A DNA stretch of 64,000 nucleotides. Origin: an uncultured Coriobacteriaceae bacterium. Lineage in GTDB: Bacteria; Actinomycetota; Coriobacteriia; Coriobacteriales; Atopobiaceae. The position numbers and the translations under genes were made by a program. Below, piece by piece: positions 53,927 to 62,296 of this stretch; the first letter of the stretch is position 1, and each line of letters begins with the position of its first letter. The notes beneath the pieces are model-generated. The model was not told where the DNA came from, made no database searches, and worked only from the letters and a program-made list of their open reading frames with translations. The stretch is taken from contig CACYTH010000002.1 in the NCBI GenBank assembly GCA_902777325.1, positions 75,831 through 139,830 on the forward strand, written 5' to 3'.

Positions 53927-54361
53927 ATGGCTGGAGGAATGTTCTCCACCAAGGGGCGCTACGCCCTGCGTGCGATGCGGGACCTCGCACAGCATCCCGG
54001 CTGGGTCTCGCTGGGTGACGTCGCCGAGCGGCAGCACATCTCGCGCAAGTATCTCGAGCAGGTCATTGCCCTCATGCACAAGGCTGGCTACGTCGAGAGC
54101 CTGCGCGGCAAGGGTGGCGGGTATCGCCTGACGCGCAAGCCCGAGGAGTACACCTTGGGTCAGATCCTGCGCGCGGCCGAGGGCTCGCTTGCGCCGGTGT
54201 CCTGCCTGGACTGCACCAACGACGAGATATGTCCCATCGTCGACACCTGCCCTACCGTGACCATCTGGCGCGATCTGGGCAAGGTGACCAGCGCGTATCT
54301 CGACAGCAAGACGCTGGCTGACATCATGGGCAACGCGCTTCCCAAGGAGGAAGACGAGTAA
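53927..54361 (+). CDS. Rrf2/IscR-family regulator of the suf operon
   Basis: 144 aa. N-terminal winged HTH (TKGRYALRAMRDLAQHPGWVSLGDVAERQHISRKYLEQVI), the Rrf2 wing LRGKGGGYRL, and C93, C96, C102, C108 in a loop fit to bind a Fe-S cluster. Position as the last gene and the dyad over the suf promoter point to sensing Fe-S status. ATG 53927 is chosen from the GGTAGG upstream. Confidence 0.92.
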   Translation: MAGGMFSTKGRYALRAMRDLAQHPGWVSLGDVAERQHISRKYLEQVIALMHKAGYVESLRGKGGGYRLTRKPEEYTLGQILRAAEGSLAPVSCLDCTNDEICPIVDTCPTVTIWRDLGKVTSAYLDSKTLADIMGNALPKEEDE

Positions 54362-54385
54362 CGGCGCAGTTGCAACGTACGCATG

Positions 54386-54417
54386 GAGGGGTCTGTCCTA
54401 TGGCAGGCCCCTCTTTT
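54386..54417 (+). terminator. Terminator of the suf operon
   Basis: Arms GAGGGGTCTG / CAGGCCCCTC (one G-T pair), 8-nt loop, followed by TTTT. Confidence 0.8.
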
Positions 54418-54463
54418 GTGGCAACGGGCGGGCTGCGCACATGATTCGGCCGCGACGGCAAAA

Positions 54464-54489
54464 GGGCCCCGGATCTCTCCGGGGCCCCG
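54464..54489 (-). terminator. Outer copy of the fba terminator
   Basis: Stem GGGGCCCCGGA / TCCGGGGCCC with GAGA loop, followed on the minus strand by TTTTGCCG. Copy left by the duplication. Confidence 0.75.
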
Positions 54490-54599
54490 ACTAGCACATG
54501 TGTGCAGCTAAAGCTTACGCCCAGCCCTTGCCGTCGGAACCGAAGGTGGGGAGCCGGCCAAGGGCGGGCCGGGCGCCGACTTCGGCCGCGACGGCAAAA

Positions 54600-54625
54600 G
54601 GGCCCCGGATCTCTCCGGGGCCCCG
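54600..54625 (-). terminator. fba rho-independent terminator
   Basis: Same stem as the outer copy, 25 bp past the fba stop, followed by TTTT on the minus strand. Confidence 0.85.
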
Positions 54626-54650
54626 ACTAGCACGTGTGTGCAGCTAAACC

Positions 54651-55523
54651 TTACGCCCAGCCCTTGCCGTCGGAACCGAAGTCGACGATGAGCTCCTTGG
54701 CGCGGTCGACGATGGCGTCGAAGCCAGGCTTGAGGAGCTTGCGCGGGTCGTAGTTCTTGCCCTTCTTGGCCTCGCCGGACTCGACGAACGCCCACGTGGC
54801 CTTGGCCATAGCGACCTGGAGGTCGGTGTTGACGTTAATCTTGGCGATGCCGTTGTGAATGGCTTCCTGGACCATGGGGGTCGGGATGCCGGTGCCACCG
54901 TGGAGGACGAGCGGCAGGTCGCCGGTCAGAGCCTTGATCTCGGCCAGACGGTCCATGGACAGGCCCTCCCAGTCATCGGGATACAGGCCGTGGATGTTGC
55001 CGATGCCGCAGGCGAGGAAGTCAACGCCGAGGTCGGCGATGGCCTTGCACTCATTGGGATCTGCGAGCTCGCCAGCGGAAGCAACGCCGTCCTCGACGCC
55101 ACCGATGCCGCCAACCTCAGCCTCGACGGAGATGCCCTTGCCGTGGCAGAGCTTCACGATCTCAGCAGTGCGCTCCATGTTGATGTCGAACGTGGGCTCG
55201 TGGGAGCCGTCGTACATGATGGAGGTGAAGCCGGCATCGATGGCCTTGAAGCAATCCTCGTAGGTGCCGTGGTCGAGGTGCATGGCAACAGGCACGGTGA
55301 TGTTCATGTAGTCGACGAGGTCCTTGACGACGTCAGCGACGACCTTGAAGCCCATCTGCCACTTGGCGGCACCAGCGGTGCACTGAATGATGACGGGGGA
55401 CTGGAGCTCCTCGGCGGCCTGGAGGATGGAGCGGGTCCACTCGAGGTCGTTGGTGTTGAAGGCGGGAATACCGTAGTGACCAGCAACAGCAGCGTCGAGC
55501 ATGTACTTGGCATTAACAAGCAT
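54651..55523 (-). CDS. fba: Class II fructose-1,6-bisphosphate aldolase
   Basis: 290 aa zinc-dependent aldolase of glycolysis/gluconeogenesis. HLDHGTYEDCFKAID carries the catalytic Asp and a metal His, VEAEVGGIGGVEDG is the class II signature, and HGGTGIP with a later NVNTDL complete the site. ATG 55523 has GGAGG upstream and starts MLVNAKYMLDAAV; the frame extends to 55577 without similarity. A copy of its 3' end lies just beyond the stop. Confidence 0.95.
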   Translation of the reverse strand: MLVNAKYMLDAAVAGHYGIPAFNTNDLEWTRSILQAAEELQSPVIIQCTAGAAKWQMGFKVVADVVKDLVDYMNITVPVAMHLDHGTYEDCFKAIDAGFTSIMYDGSHEPTFDINMERTAEIVKLCHGKGISVEAEVGGIGGVEDGVASAGELADPNECKAIADLGVDFLACGIGNIHGLYPDDWEGLSMDRLAEIKALTGDLPLVLHGGTGIPTPMVQEAIHNGIAKINVNTDLQVAMAKATWAFVESGEAKKGKNYDPRKLLKPGFDAIVDRAKELIVDFGSDGKGWA

Positions 55524-55708
55524 GTGGTACCTCCAAATTGGTCGGACTTCCATAACTTGGGACATCATAACCCCCACTCCCCCTCTTGAGTTCCACGCTA
55601 TCTGCCAATATGCGCATTTTTGGGTGAGCGTAGGTTCTGGGGGTAGTTGCGCGCTGAGAGGTATACGCTAGCTCGCTTGAAGATTGAGTCGCTCGGAAAG
55701 GAATCGGA

Positions 55709-56506
55709 TTGACTCAGCAGCAGCAACGCCTTGCCACGCAGGGCGAGGCACCCAAGAAGGGCATCCTCTCGCAGCTCTCCATGCCTGCCGTGGTGGCCGC
55801 CATTCTCACGTCCATAACCTCGTTCATGCTCTCGTCCAAACTGGGACTTGCCGGCTCGCTCATCGGCGCTGCCCTGGTTTCGGCCGTGTCAACCATAGCC
55901 TCGCAGCTCTACAACGCCATGATCAACTCCTCGGTCGAGAAGATCCACGATCTGTCCGACCAGATGCACACCATGGTGTTCGATCGTCTCGACGCAGAGA
56001 TGCTCCCTGCGTCGCCGCATGTTTCCCGCGACGCCGCGCGGGTCGTGCGCAGGAGCTTTGCCGTGGCCATGGCAGCCGCCCTGCTCGCCCTCTTCGTGTA
56101 CAGCGAGGTGGTCGATGTCGCGACGCAGGGACAAGGCATCGGGCCCACCCTCACAGTGCAGACGCAGCAGTCGGTTGAGGACCAGAGTGCTGGCGAAACC
56201 GATCAGGTCGAGAAGCCCGACGAGGAGACCGAAGACGATACGGCTGCCGAGCAGGAAGCTGCGGATGCGGCAGACGAGCCGAAGGCTGACGAGGTGGCTG
56301 CCGATGCCACGCCCGCAGACGGGCTCCTCTCAGATGCGGGCATCAGCCAGGATGCGGAGACAACCCAGGACAGCGCTACCGACACCGAGCAGGTCGCAGA
56401 CAGCTCCTCCGAGGAGGCCGCGACGGAGGAACCTTCCAGCAGCAGCACCGCCATCGCAAAGGAAGGCACTGGCGCAAGCGCACCGTCCGCTGGCACGACC
56501 GTCTAG
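55709..56506 (+). CDS. Membrane protein with acidic cytoplasmic or extracellular tail
   Basis: 265 aa, function unknown. Two to three transmembrane segments (about residues 25-65 and 112-132; SMPAVVAAILTSITSFMLSS and SFAVAMAAALLALFVYSEVV) are followed by a 130-residue tail rich in Asp, Glu, Thr and Ala, with no fold. TTG start at 55709 follows GGAAAGGAATCGGA. The tail is low complexity and probably disordered; no family recognised. Confidence 0.6.
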   Translation: MTQQQQRLATQGEAPKKGILSQLSMPAVVAAILTSITSFMLSSKLGLAGSLIGAALVSAVSTIASQLYNAMINSSVEKIHDLSDQMHTMVFDRLDAEMLPASPHVSRDAARVVRRSFAVAMAAALLALFVYSEVVDVATQGQGIGPTLTVQTQQSVEDQSAGETDQVEKPDEETEDDTAAEQEAADAADEPKADEVAADATPADGLLSDAGISQDAETTQDSATDTEQVADSSSEEAATEEPSSSSTAIAKEGTGASAPSAGTTV

Positions 56507-56555
56507 GGACAACGGATCCAAGCCGACCATTGTAGGCAGTTCCTTTTGGTTGGAA

Positions 56556-56586
56556 TTGCGGTTTGGGGAGTATCCCCAAACCGCAA
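56556..56586. terminator. Hairpin after the acidic-tail membrane gene
   Basis: Perfect 13-bp arms TTGCGGTTTGGGG / CCCCAAACCGCAA, 5-nt loop, 50 bp past the stop. No long T-run, so termination is plausible but unproven. Confidence 0.55.
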
Positions 56587-56602
56587 ACAATCCCCACGAT
56601 CG

Positions 56603-56636
56603 AAAAGAGGGGTGTTGACGCAGGTCAACACCCCTC
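56603..56636 (-). terminator. Rho-independent terminator of dapA-dapB
   Basis: Perfect 13-bp arms GAGGGGTGTTGAC / GTCAACACCCCTC with a 4-nt loop. On the minus strand TTTT follows, 48 bp after the dapB stop. Confidence 0.88.
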
Positions 56637-56683
56637 CCTCTGATACACAGCAGCTCAAAGGCGGCCAGGCCACCGAACAAGCC

Positions 56684-57415
56684 TTAGTCGAACATCAGCT
56701 GGTCGAAGGTGTAGAAGCCACGACCGCGTCCGAGCAGCCGCTTGGCTGCGGCAACGGCACCATTGACGAAGATCTGGCGGCTCGTGGCCCTGTGCGTGAG
56801 GCAAATCTCCTCGTCGGGGCCAAAGAAGTGCACCTCATGCGTGCCCGCCACGGTGCCGCCGCGCACGGCATGCATGCCGATCTCGCGCTTGGTGCGCGCT
56901 CCGACCATGCCCACGCGGCCGTTGACCACAGGACGATCGCCGTCGGCATCGATGGCCTTGCGCAGCATCTCCGCGGTACCGGAAGGTGCATCTGCCTTCT
57001 GGTTGTGATGCGTCTCGACGATCTCGGCGTCCCAGTCGGCGCAGGCAGCAGCCACCAGCTCGGTCGCATGGCGCAGGGCAGCTACTCCCAGGGAGTAGTT
57101 GCCGCTCCAGATGACCGGCGCAACCTCGCCGAGCGTGCGCAGGCTCTCCTGCTCCTCGTCGGAGAAGCCCGTGGTGCCGCACACGAGCGCGGCCCCCGTG
57201 CGACGCACGTAGGCGAGCACATGCGGCAGCGCCGCCTTGTTGGAGAAGTCGATGGCGAGGTCGGCCTCGGGGGCGGATTCGTCCAGGTCGTCGATGTTGT
57301 CGATGTCGTAGGTCCCGAGCACCACGAAGCCACCATCGGCAGCAAGGGCCTCGTCGATGAGCTTGCCCATGCGGCCACCGCCGATAAGCACCACCGTCGT
57401 CAGCTCGTTAGTCAA
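56684..57415 (-). CDS. dapB: 4-hydroxy-tetrahydrodipicolinate reductase DapB
   Basis: 243 aa, second committed enzyme of lysine/DAP synthesis. NAD(P) loop VVLIGGGRMGKLI, CGTTGFSDEE, EIVETHHNQKADAPSGTAEML (catalytic His and Lys) and the C-terminal HRATSRQIFVNGAV are clear. TTG 57415 is preferred because GGGGAG lies about nine bases upstream; it overlaps the dapA stop by eight bases. TTG 57424 is an alternative. Cotranscribed with dapA under the lysine riboswitch. Confidence 0.93.
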   Translation of the reverse strand: MTNELTTVVLIGGGRMGKLIDEALAADGGFVVLGTYDIDNIDDLDESAPEADLAIDFSNKAALPHVLAYVRRTGAALVCGTTGFSDEEQESLRTLGEVAPVIWSGNYSLGVAALRHATELVAAACADWDAEIVETHHNQKADAPSGTAEMLRKAIDADGDRPVVNGRVGMVGARTKREIGMHAVRGGTVAGTHEVHFFGPDEEICLTHRATSRQIFVNGAVAAAKRLLGRGRGFYTFDQLMFD

Positions 57416-58301
57416 TGAGACCAACTCCCCTCATGGCGTTGTAGAGGCGCTCGCGGCTGGCGTCGGCCATGGGCCACAGCGGCTGGCGATACGCCTCGGT
57501 GATGAGACCCATCTTTGCCAGGGCAGCCTTCACCGGAATGGGGTTGACCTCGCAGAACAGCGAATGGATGAGCTCGAGCTCGTCAAGCTGGATGCGCAGG
57601 GCCGTCTGGTAGTCGTTGGCAAGGTAGCTGGCCACCATGTCGTGCACCTGCTGCGGGCGGATGTTGGCCCACACGCTGATGACGCCGGAGCCACCGAGCG
57701 ACAGGATGGGCACCACCATGTCGTCGTTGCCCGAGTACATGCGGAAGTCGTCGGAGAGATACTGGGCGACGGTGGTCGCATAGCTGATGGAGCCAGAGGC
57801 CTCCTTGATGCCCATCACCTTGGGATGCTCGCACAGGCGCGCCACGTTGCGCTCGGAGATGGAGCAGCCGGTGCGCCCGGGGATGTTGTACAGGATGGAG
57901 GGGATCTCCATCTGGTCGAGGACCGTGGTGAAGTGGCGGTAGATGCCCTCCTCGTTGGACTTGTTGTAGTACGGGGTGATGAGCAGCAGCGCGTCGCAGC
58001 CGATCATCTGCAGGCTCTTGGCCTTGTTGAGCGACTCCATGGTGGAGTTGGAGCCCGCGCCGCCGATGATGGGGATGGCGCCGTTCACGCGGTTGACCAC
58101 GTGCTGGGCCACGGCCACGTCCTCGGCGTCGGTCATCGTCGAGCTCTCGCCCGTGGTGCCCAGCACCAGGATGCCGTCGGTGCCGTTCTCGAGGTTGAAG
58201 TCGACGATGCGGTCGAGTGCGTCGAAGTCGATGTCGCCGTTGTCCTTGAACGGGGTGACCAGGGCGACGATCGAGCCGGTCAGGTTGTTGATGCTTGCCA
58301 T
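57408..58301 (-). CDS. dapA: 4-hydroxy-tetrahydrodipicolinate synthase DapA
   Basis: 297 aa aldolase condensing pyruvate with aspartate semialdehyde. GTTGESST (Thr pair), the Tyr in LYNIPGRTG and the Schiff-base Lys in VMGIKEASGS are visible. ATG 58301 has AGAGG upstream. Its 5' leader holds a lysine riboswitch, and dapB follows with an overlap, so the pair is controlled by lysine. Confidence 0.96.
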   Translation of the reverse strand: MASINNLTGSIVALVTPFKDNGDIDFDALDRIVDFNLENGTDGILVLGTTGESSTMTDAEDVAVAQHVVNRVNGAIPIIGGAGSNSTMESLNKAKSLQMIGCDALLLITPYYNKSNEEGIYRHFTTVLDQMEIPSILYNIPGRTGCSISERNVARLCEHPKVMGIKEASGSISYATTVAQYLSDDFRMYSGNDDMVVPILSLGGSGVISVWANIRPQQVHDMVASYLANDYQTALRIQLDELELIHSLFCEVNPIPVKAALAKMGLITEAYRQPLWPMADASRERLYNAMRGVGLID

Positions 58302-58533
58302 GATGTGTTCCTCTCGTCAGAACCGAATGGTTGGTGTTGCCCCGTAGGGTGCGCCCCTCATGGACGCACGAGCTTGATACGCTCCCCCACCGGCAACGCC
58401 CCCGGCAGAGCAGGACGCGCGAGAAGACCCAAGGCCCCCTGACGTGCTTCTGTTGTGTATGGGCTCATCTGTGCCACGATGCCTCCCGACCATGCCCTCT
58501 GCCGCGGTACGCTCCCGCTGCGATGGCTCGCGT
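58302..58533 (-). other. Expression platform of the lysine leader
   Basis: Non-coding leader between the aptamer and dapA. No clear intrinsic terminator with a T-run is visible, so control may be at translation or by Rho. GC-rich short stems occur but I cannot assign a switch pair by eye. Confidence 0.5.
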
Positions 58534-58700
58534 CGAGATAGCGCACCTGTCGGCAGCCAGCCAACAGACAGTCCTGCAGGTGTTCCCCGCAAGCCCACCC
58601 CCCACCTGTGCCCAAGCAGGGAGTTCGGCGGATTAAGCCTCCTTGCACGCTCCTACGCCCGCCGGCTCGCGTGCAGATCATCATTTCCGCGCCTCTATCG
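58534..58700 (-). ncRNA. Lysine riboswitch (L box)
   Basis: On the minus strand the aptamer shows AGAGGCGC near the 5' end, GTGCAAGGAGGC, then the conserved CCGCCGAAC, a later ACTGTCTGTTGGCTGGCTGC region, and a 3' strand GCGCTATCTCG that pairs with the 5' CGATAGAGGCGC. These elements and their order match the L box. It lies about 230 nt before dapA, the expected target. Confidence 0.8.
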
Positions 58701-58826
58701 TGGTTCCCAGTGTATGTCAGCGGCCTACGATGCACGGGCTTGCGTAACACGATGGACAAAATGCAGGCGGACGAATGGCAGATGCGGCTTGCGAGCGGCA
58801 CCTTGCGAGAAAGACGTGCCTCTCGT

Positions 58827-60278
58827 CTATCCCATCGTTATGATGACGTACTCGGCCAGGCCGTACACGAGCTCGACTGCCAGAAGCGCCAGGGCAAGCG
58901 ACTTGGGCCGTGCGGCAAGCAGTCCCACGAACTCGCGCAGAAACGCGTTCGGCCAGAAGTAGAGCTTGGTGGGAGCGGCGATCCCCTCGGCTACGATCCC
59001 CGCCTCATGCGCATAGGTGTAGCTGCGGAACACGTGGTAGTTGGTGGTTGAGAAGGCGATGCGCGCCTCCTTGGGATCTGCGCCCGAGGCCTCGATTGCC
59101 TTGGCCGTGAGGGCGAAGTTCTCTCGCGTGTTGGTGGAGGCATCCTCCTTGATGATGTGCGCCTCGTCCACGCCCTGTTCGACAAGGTAGCGACGCATCG
59201 ACTCGGCCTCGGCCCAGCGCTCGTCGTCTCCCTTGCCACCACTCGGCACAAAGACCGGCGCCGGCTGCCCCGCGGCAACCTGGGCATCGGCATACTTGCG
59301 CGCCGCATCGACACGACCCGCCAGAAGCGGAGTCGGCGAGCCATCGGGCCTCAGCCCGCACCCGAGAATGAGGATGAAGTCACGTGGCCTGGAGGGCACG
59401 TGATGCGCGGCGAGCCAGCTGCAGAGCGACGCGCCTGCAAGAACGCAGATGCCAAACGAGACGGCGGCCGCAAAGAACGAGTTGAGCAGCAGCGACATGA
59501 CGAGGGCATAGTAGTCCTCGAATTCCAAGCCCGAGGCAAAGCGAAGGGCGAGGCAGGCGGCTGCCCAGGCGATGCTTGCGGCAATCCCCAGCAGGTTTGT
59601 GGGACGCAGGCCCTCGTGCCGCACCAGCGCAAGGTTGCTCAGGCTCACCAGCACGGCAGCCACTGCCATGGGTGCCAGCAGCAGCCACACGAAGCGGTCC
59701 GCGATGAGGAGGATCCGGTACGAGAGGTCCATGAAGTCGTGCGCCTGACCCGAGAGCATGATCTGCAGGAAGATGACCGCCTGGACGCCGCAGAACAGCG
59801 CTCCGCTCGCATTGGCCGCCATCTCGTGGCCATACCACGAGCGCCTGAGAAGCCAGACTACGTTCCATGCACAGACGAGAAAGGCCACGCCAAACGAGAT
59901 CGCAAGGCTCCAACCCACGTACTCCCAGCCAGTGAAGTTTGCCTGATCGGTCACGACAACCTTGCCCGGCTTGACCGACACGGTGAACATCATGCCCGAG
60001 TCCACGGCATTCACCAGGCATACACCATCAGCCACCTCGTCGGCCACGATCTCTGCCACAGGAACGTCGCCCTCGTAGCTCACGCTTGCGACATGGGCCA
60101 TGGTCGGCGGATCGATCTGGAAGTTCTCCGTGGTGAGCTTCGCGCCCGGCATATCACCAATGCGGTACCAATAGGTCTGTCCTACCGAGCGGATGTGCAT
60201 GACGCATGCCAAAAGGCAGGCGATGACCGTCAGCGCGAGCAGCACGAAACGCTTGCGTGCAACCGTTATGTCGACCAT
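58827..60278 (-). CDS. YdcF-family membrane protein with extracytoplasmic N-terminus
   Basis: 483 aa. One N-terminal helix (11-29), an outer domain to about 110, then about seven helices and a C-terminal DUF218 domain: ILILGCGLRPDGSPTPLLAGRVDAA, VFVPSGGKGDDERWAEAESMRRYL, IIKEDASTNTRENFALT and STTNYHVFRS. The motifs match ElyC/YdcF-type envelope proteins. It is a separate lineage from the shorter YdcF-like protein at 27141-28007. No partner is obvious next to it. Confidence 0.88.
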   Translation of the reverse strand: MVDITVARKRFVLLALTVIACLLACVMHIRSVGQTYWYRIGDMPGAKLTTENFQIDPPTMAHVASVSYEGDVPVAEIVADEVADGVCLVNAVDSGMMFTVSVKPGKVVVTDQANFTGWEYVGWSLAISFGVAFLVCAWNVVWLLRRSWYGHEMAANASGALFCGVQAVIFLQIMLSGQAHDFMDLSYRILLIADRFVWLLLAPMAVAAVLVSLSNLALVRHEGLRPTNLLGIAASIAWAAACLALRFASGLEFEDYYALVMSLLLNSFFAAAVSFGICVLAGASLCSWLAAHHVPSRPRDFILILGCGLRPDGSPTPLLAGRVDAARKYADAQVAAGQPAPVFVPSGGKGDDERWAEAESMRRYLVEQGVDEAHIIKEDASTNTRENFALTAKAIEASGADPKEARIAFSTTNYHVFRSYTYAHEAGIVAEGIAAPTKLYFWPNAFLREFVGLLAARPKSLALALLAVELVYGLAEYVIITMG

Positions 60279-60314
60279 CTGTGGTCACCTCCGGCTATGG
60301 GTGCATGAATGGCA

Positions 60315-60348
60315 AACTCCCGCGGGGCCTCGGAACCTCGCGGGAGTT
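60315..60348 (-). terminator. Terminator of the thiamine-uptake operon
   Basis: 10-bp arms AACTCCCGCG / CGCGGGAGTT, 14-nt loop, followed on the minus strand by TTTGCC; lies between the operon's last gene and the YdcF-like gene. Confidence 0.7.
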
Positions 60349-60426
60349 CATTATAGGTCATAAGCCCTGTTAGCCTGTCTTATAGGGGTGCGGCCGCGTG
60401 CGTCGCGCATGGCGCCATGTGACGCG

Positions 60427-61239
60427 TCAGCCCAGGAGCTCCAGGACCTTGCGCTTGACGGCGACGTACTCGGGCGTGAGCGCAAAGTCGTCTACGTCGG
60501 AGGAGGCAAGCGCCTCGGCGCGCGGGACCTTAACCTCACCGGCGAGCGTCGTGGGAATGCCGGCGCGGGGGTTGCCCTCGAGCACGTAGATGCGGTCGGC
60601 CATGGTCACCGCCTCGTCCACGTCGTGGGTGATGACCACCGAAGCCATGCCCAGCTCAGAGGCCATCGCACAATACCATGAGCGCAGGTCGACGCGCGTG
60701 ATGGCATCGAGGGCCGAGAAGGGCTCGTCGAGCAGGGCCACGTCGTTGCCCATGAGGTACGTGCGCAGGAAGGCGGCGCGCTGGCGCATGCCGCCCGAAA
60801 GCTGCGAGGGCCACTGGCGTTCGGTGCCCTCGAGGCCAAAGCGCTCGAAGAGCGGCGCTGCCTTGGCGCGGGCCTCCTGCTTGGATGCGCCCGCAATCAC
60901 CAGCGGCAGGCACACGTTGTCTATGATGCGCTTGGAGGGGATGAGCAGGTCCTTTTGCAGCATGTAGGAGACGCGGCCGGGAACGCCGCTCACGTCCTCG
61001 CCATGCAGCAGCACCCGTCCCTCAAGCGGCTTGGTCAGGCCTGAGAGCGCATGCAGAATGGTGGTCTTACCGCAGCCGGAGCGTCCCACGATGCAGACAA
61101 CCTCGCCCGATGCGACCGTGAGGCTGATGTCGCGCACGACGATGCTTCTGCCGTTGTCCCAGCTCAGCGTAAGAGAGCGCGCCACCAGAGCGGGAGCGGT
61201 CGTCCCGCCCTGGCTGGCGGCGTTCAGATCTGAAGCCAC
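60427..61239 (-). CDS. thiZ: ABC transporter ATPase ThiZ
   Basis: 270 aa ATPase of a ThiXYZ-type importer for the thiamine precursor HMP or a related pyrimidine. Walker A GRSGCGKTT, signature LSGGMRQRAAFLR and Walker B VALLDEPFSALD are intact. GTG 61239 follows GGAGG and overlaps the thiY stop by one base (TAGTG). Last gene of a TPP-riboswitch operon. Confidence 0.88.
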   Translation of the reverse strand: MASDLNAASQGGTTAPALVARSLTLSWDNGRSIVVRDISLTVASGEVVCIVGRSGCGKTTILHALSGLTKPLEGRVLLHGEDVSGVPGRVSYMLQKDLLIPSKRIIDNVCLPLVIAGASKQEARAKAAPLFERFGLEGTERQWPSQLSGGMRQRAAFLRTYLMGNDVALLDEPFSALDAITRVDLRSWYCAMASELGMASVVITHDVDEAVTMADRIYVLEGNPRAGIPTTLAGEVKVPRAEALASSDVDDFALTPEYVAVKRKVLELLG

Positions 61240-62261
61240 TATGCCTCCAGGTAGTCCATGGTCCAGCCGGCGTTGACGTCGAGCGGGGTCTCCACCAGGT
61301 TGTTGTCGTTCAGCCACTGGAAGAACGCCGCCCAGCGGTCGGCCTCGATGAGGCCCCAGCTGGCCGCGTCTGCCTGGTACTCCCCCGCCAGGAAGGCCGC
61401 GCTCTGGCCGACCAGCGCGGCATCGAGCTCGGGAACGGCCTCGCACAGGATGGCGGCCGCGCCGTCAGGATCCTCGATGGCATACTCATAGCCACGCTTG
61501 GCCGCACGCAGGAATGCCTTGACCACGTCGGGGTTGCTCTCGCAGAAGTCGGTGTTTGCCGCGAGAACCGGGGTGTAATAGTCAAAGACGTCGTCGATGG
61601 AGATGAAGCTGAAGTAGTTGACCGGGTAGTCCTGCACGGCGGCATTCTGCACAGCCCATCCCTCGTAGACCCAGACGGTGTCAAAGAGGTCGGCCTTGAA
61701 GCCGCTGATCTCGTCGTCGACCGTGTAGGGCACGAGCTTCACCTTGGAGTAGTCGCCGCCGTCCTTCTCGACCACCTGCTTGACGGTGGCCTGCTCGATC
61801 GGCATCTCCCACGTGGCGTAGCGCAGGCCCTCCATGCCCTTGGCGGAGGTCACGCCCAGCTCCTTGGGGCTCATGATGCCGGAGGTGTTGTGCTGGATGA
61901 CCGCCGCCACGGCCACGAGGTTGGTGTTGCCACCCGCATAGGAGTTGGCGATGTAGTCCTGGTAGCTCACGCCGAGCTGCGCCTGGCCGGTACCGATCAT
62001 GGCCTCGGCGGTGTCCTCGGCGGGCTGGACGATGGTCACCTCGAGGCCCTCCTCGGCAAAGAAGCCCTGGCTCTGGGCCACGTAGATGCCCGTGTGGTTG
62101 GTGTTGGGCGTGTAGTCGAGGCAGAAGGTGATGGGTGTGAGCTCGCCCTGATCGGCGGAGCCCGAGCCAGCATCGGACGAGCCGCCACATGCGGCGAGCG
62201 CGGTGGTGGCGGCAGCGGCAGATGCGACGGCAAAGGAGCGGCGCGTGAGGTTGGTGGTCAT
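61239..62261 (-). CDS. thiY: Thiamine-precursor binding lipoprotein ThiY
   Basis: 340 aa, NMT1/THI5-like substrate-binding lipoprotein. A Tat-like start (TRRSF) followed by a lipobox LAAC suggests Tat export and lipidation. LDYTPNTNHTGIYVAQSQGFFAEEGLEV, ADLFDTVWVYEG and WAAFFQWLNDNNLV fit pyrimidine-binding proteins of this group. ATG 62261 has AAAGGA upstream. Coupled to thiZ. Confidence 0.88.
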   Translation of the reverse strand: MTTNLTRRSFAVASAAAATTALAACGGSSDAGSGSADQGELTPITFCLDYTPNTNHTGIYVAQSQGFFAEEGLEVTIVQPAEDTAEAMIGTGQAQLGVSYQDYIANSYAGGNTNLVAVAAVIQHNTSGIMSPKELGVTSAKGMEGLRYATWEMPIEQATVKQVVEKDGGDYSKVKLVPYTVDDEISGFKADLFDTVWVYEGWAVQNAAVQDYPVNYFSFISIDDVFDYYTPVLAANTDFCESNPDVVKAFLRAAKRGYEYAIEDPDGAAAILCEAVPELDAALVGQSAAFLAGEYQADAASWGLIEADRWAAFFQWLNDNNLVETPLDVNAGWTMDYLEA

Positions 62262-62296
62262 GGGATGGTTCCTTTCGTAGTAAGGGGTAGCGGGGC

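Larger units (their letters stand above)
54445..54681. repeat. Direct duplication of the fba 3' end and its terminator
   Basis: Two 101-bp copies, 54445-54545 and 54581-54681 (offset 136), differ at two positions. Each carries the last codons of fba (GSDGKGWA, read on the minus strand) and the GGGGCCC hairpin. The outer copy (54445-54545) is a stub with no gene body. Confidence 0.9.

Noticed and set aside
56556-56636. The two adjacent hairpins as a CRISPR or repeat array
   Set aside because: They are different hairpins, each used once, at the ends of two converging genes.
58358-58801. An open frame in the dapA leader (minus strand)
   Set aside because: Coincides with the lysine riboswitch; conserved RNA blocks explain the sequence better than a protein.
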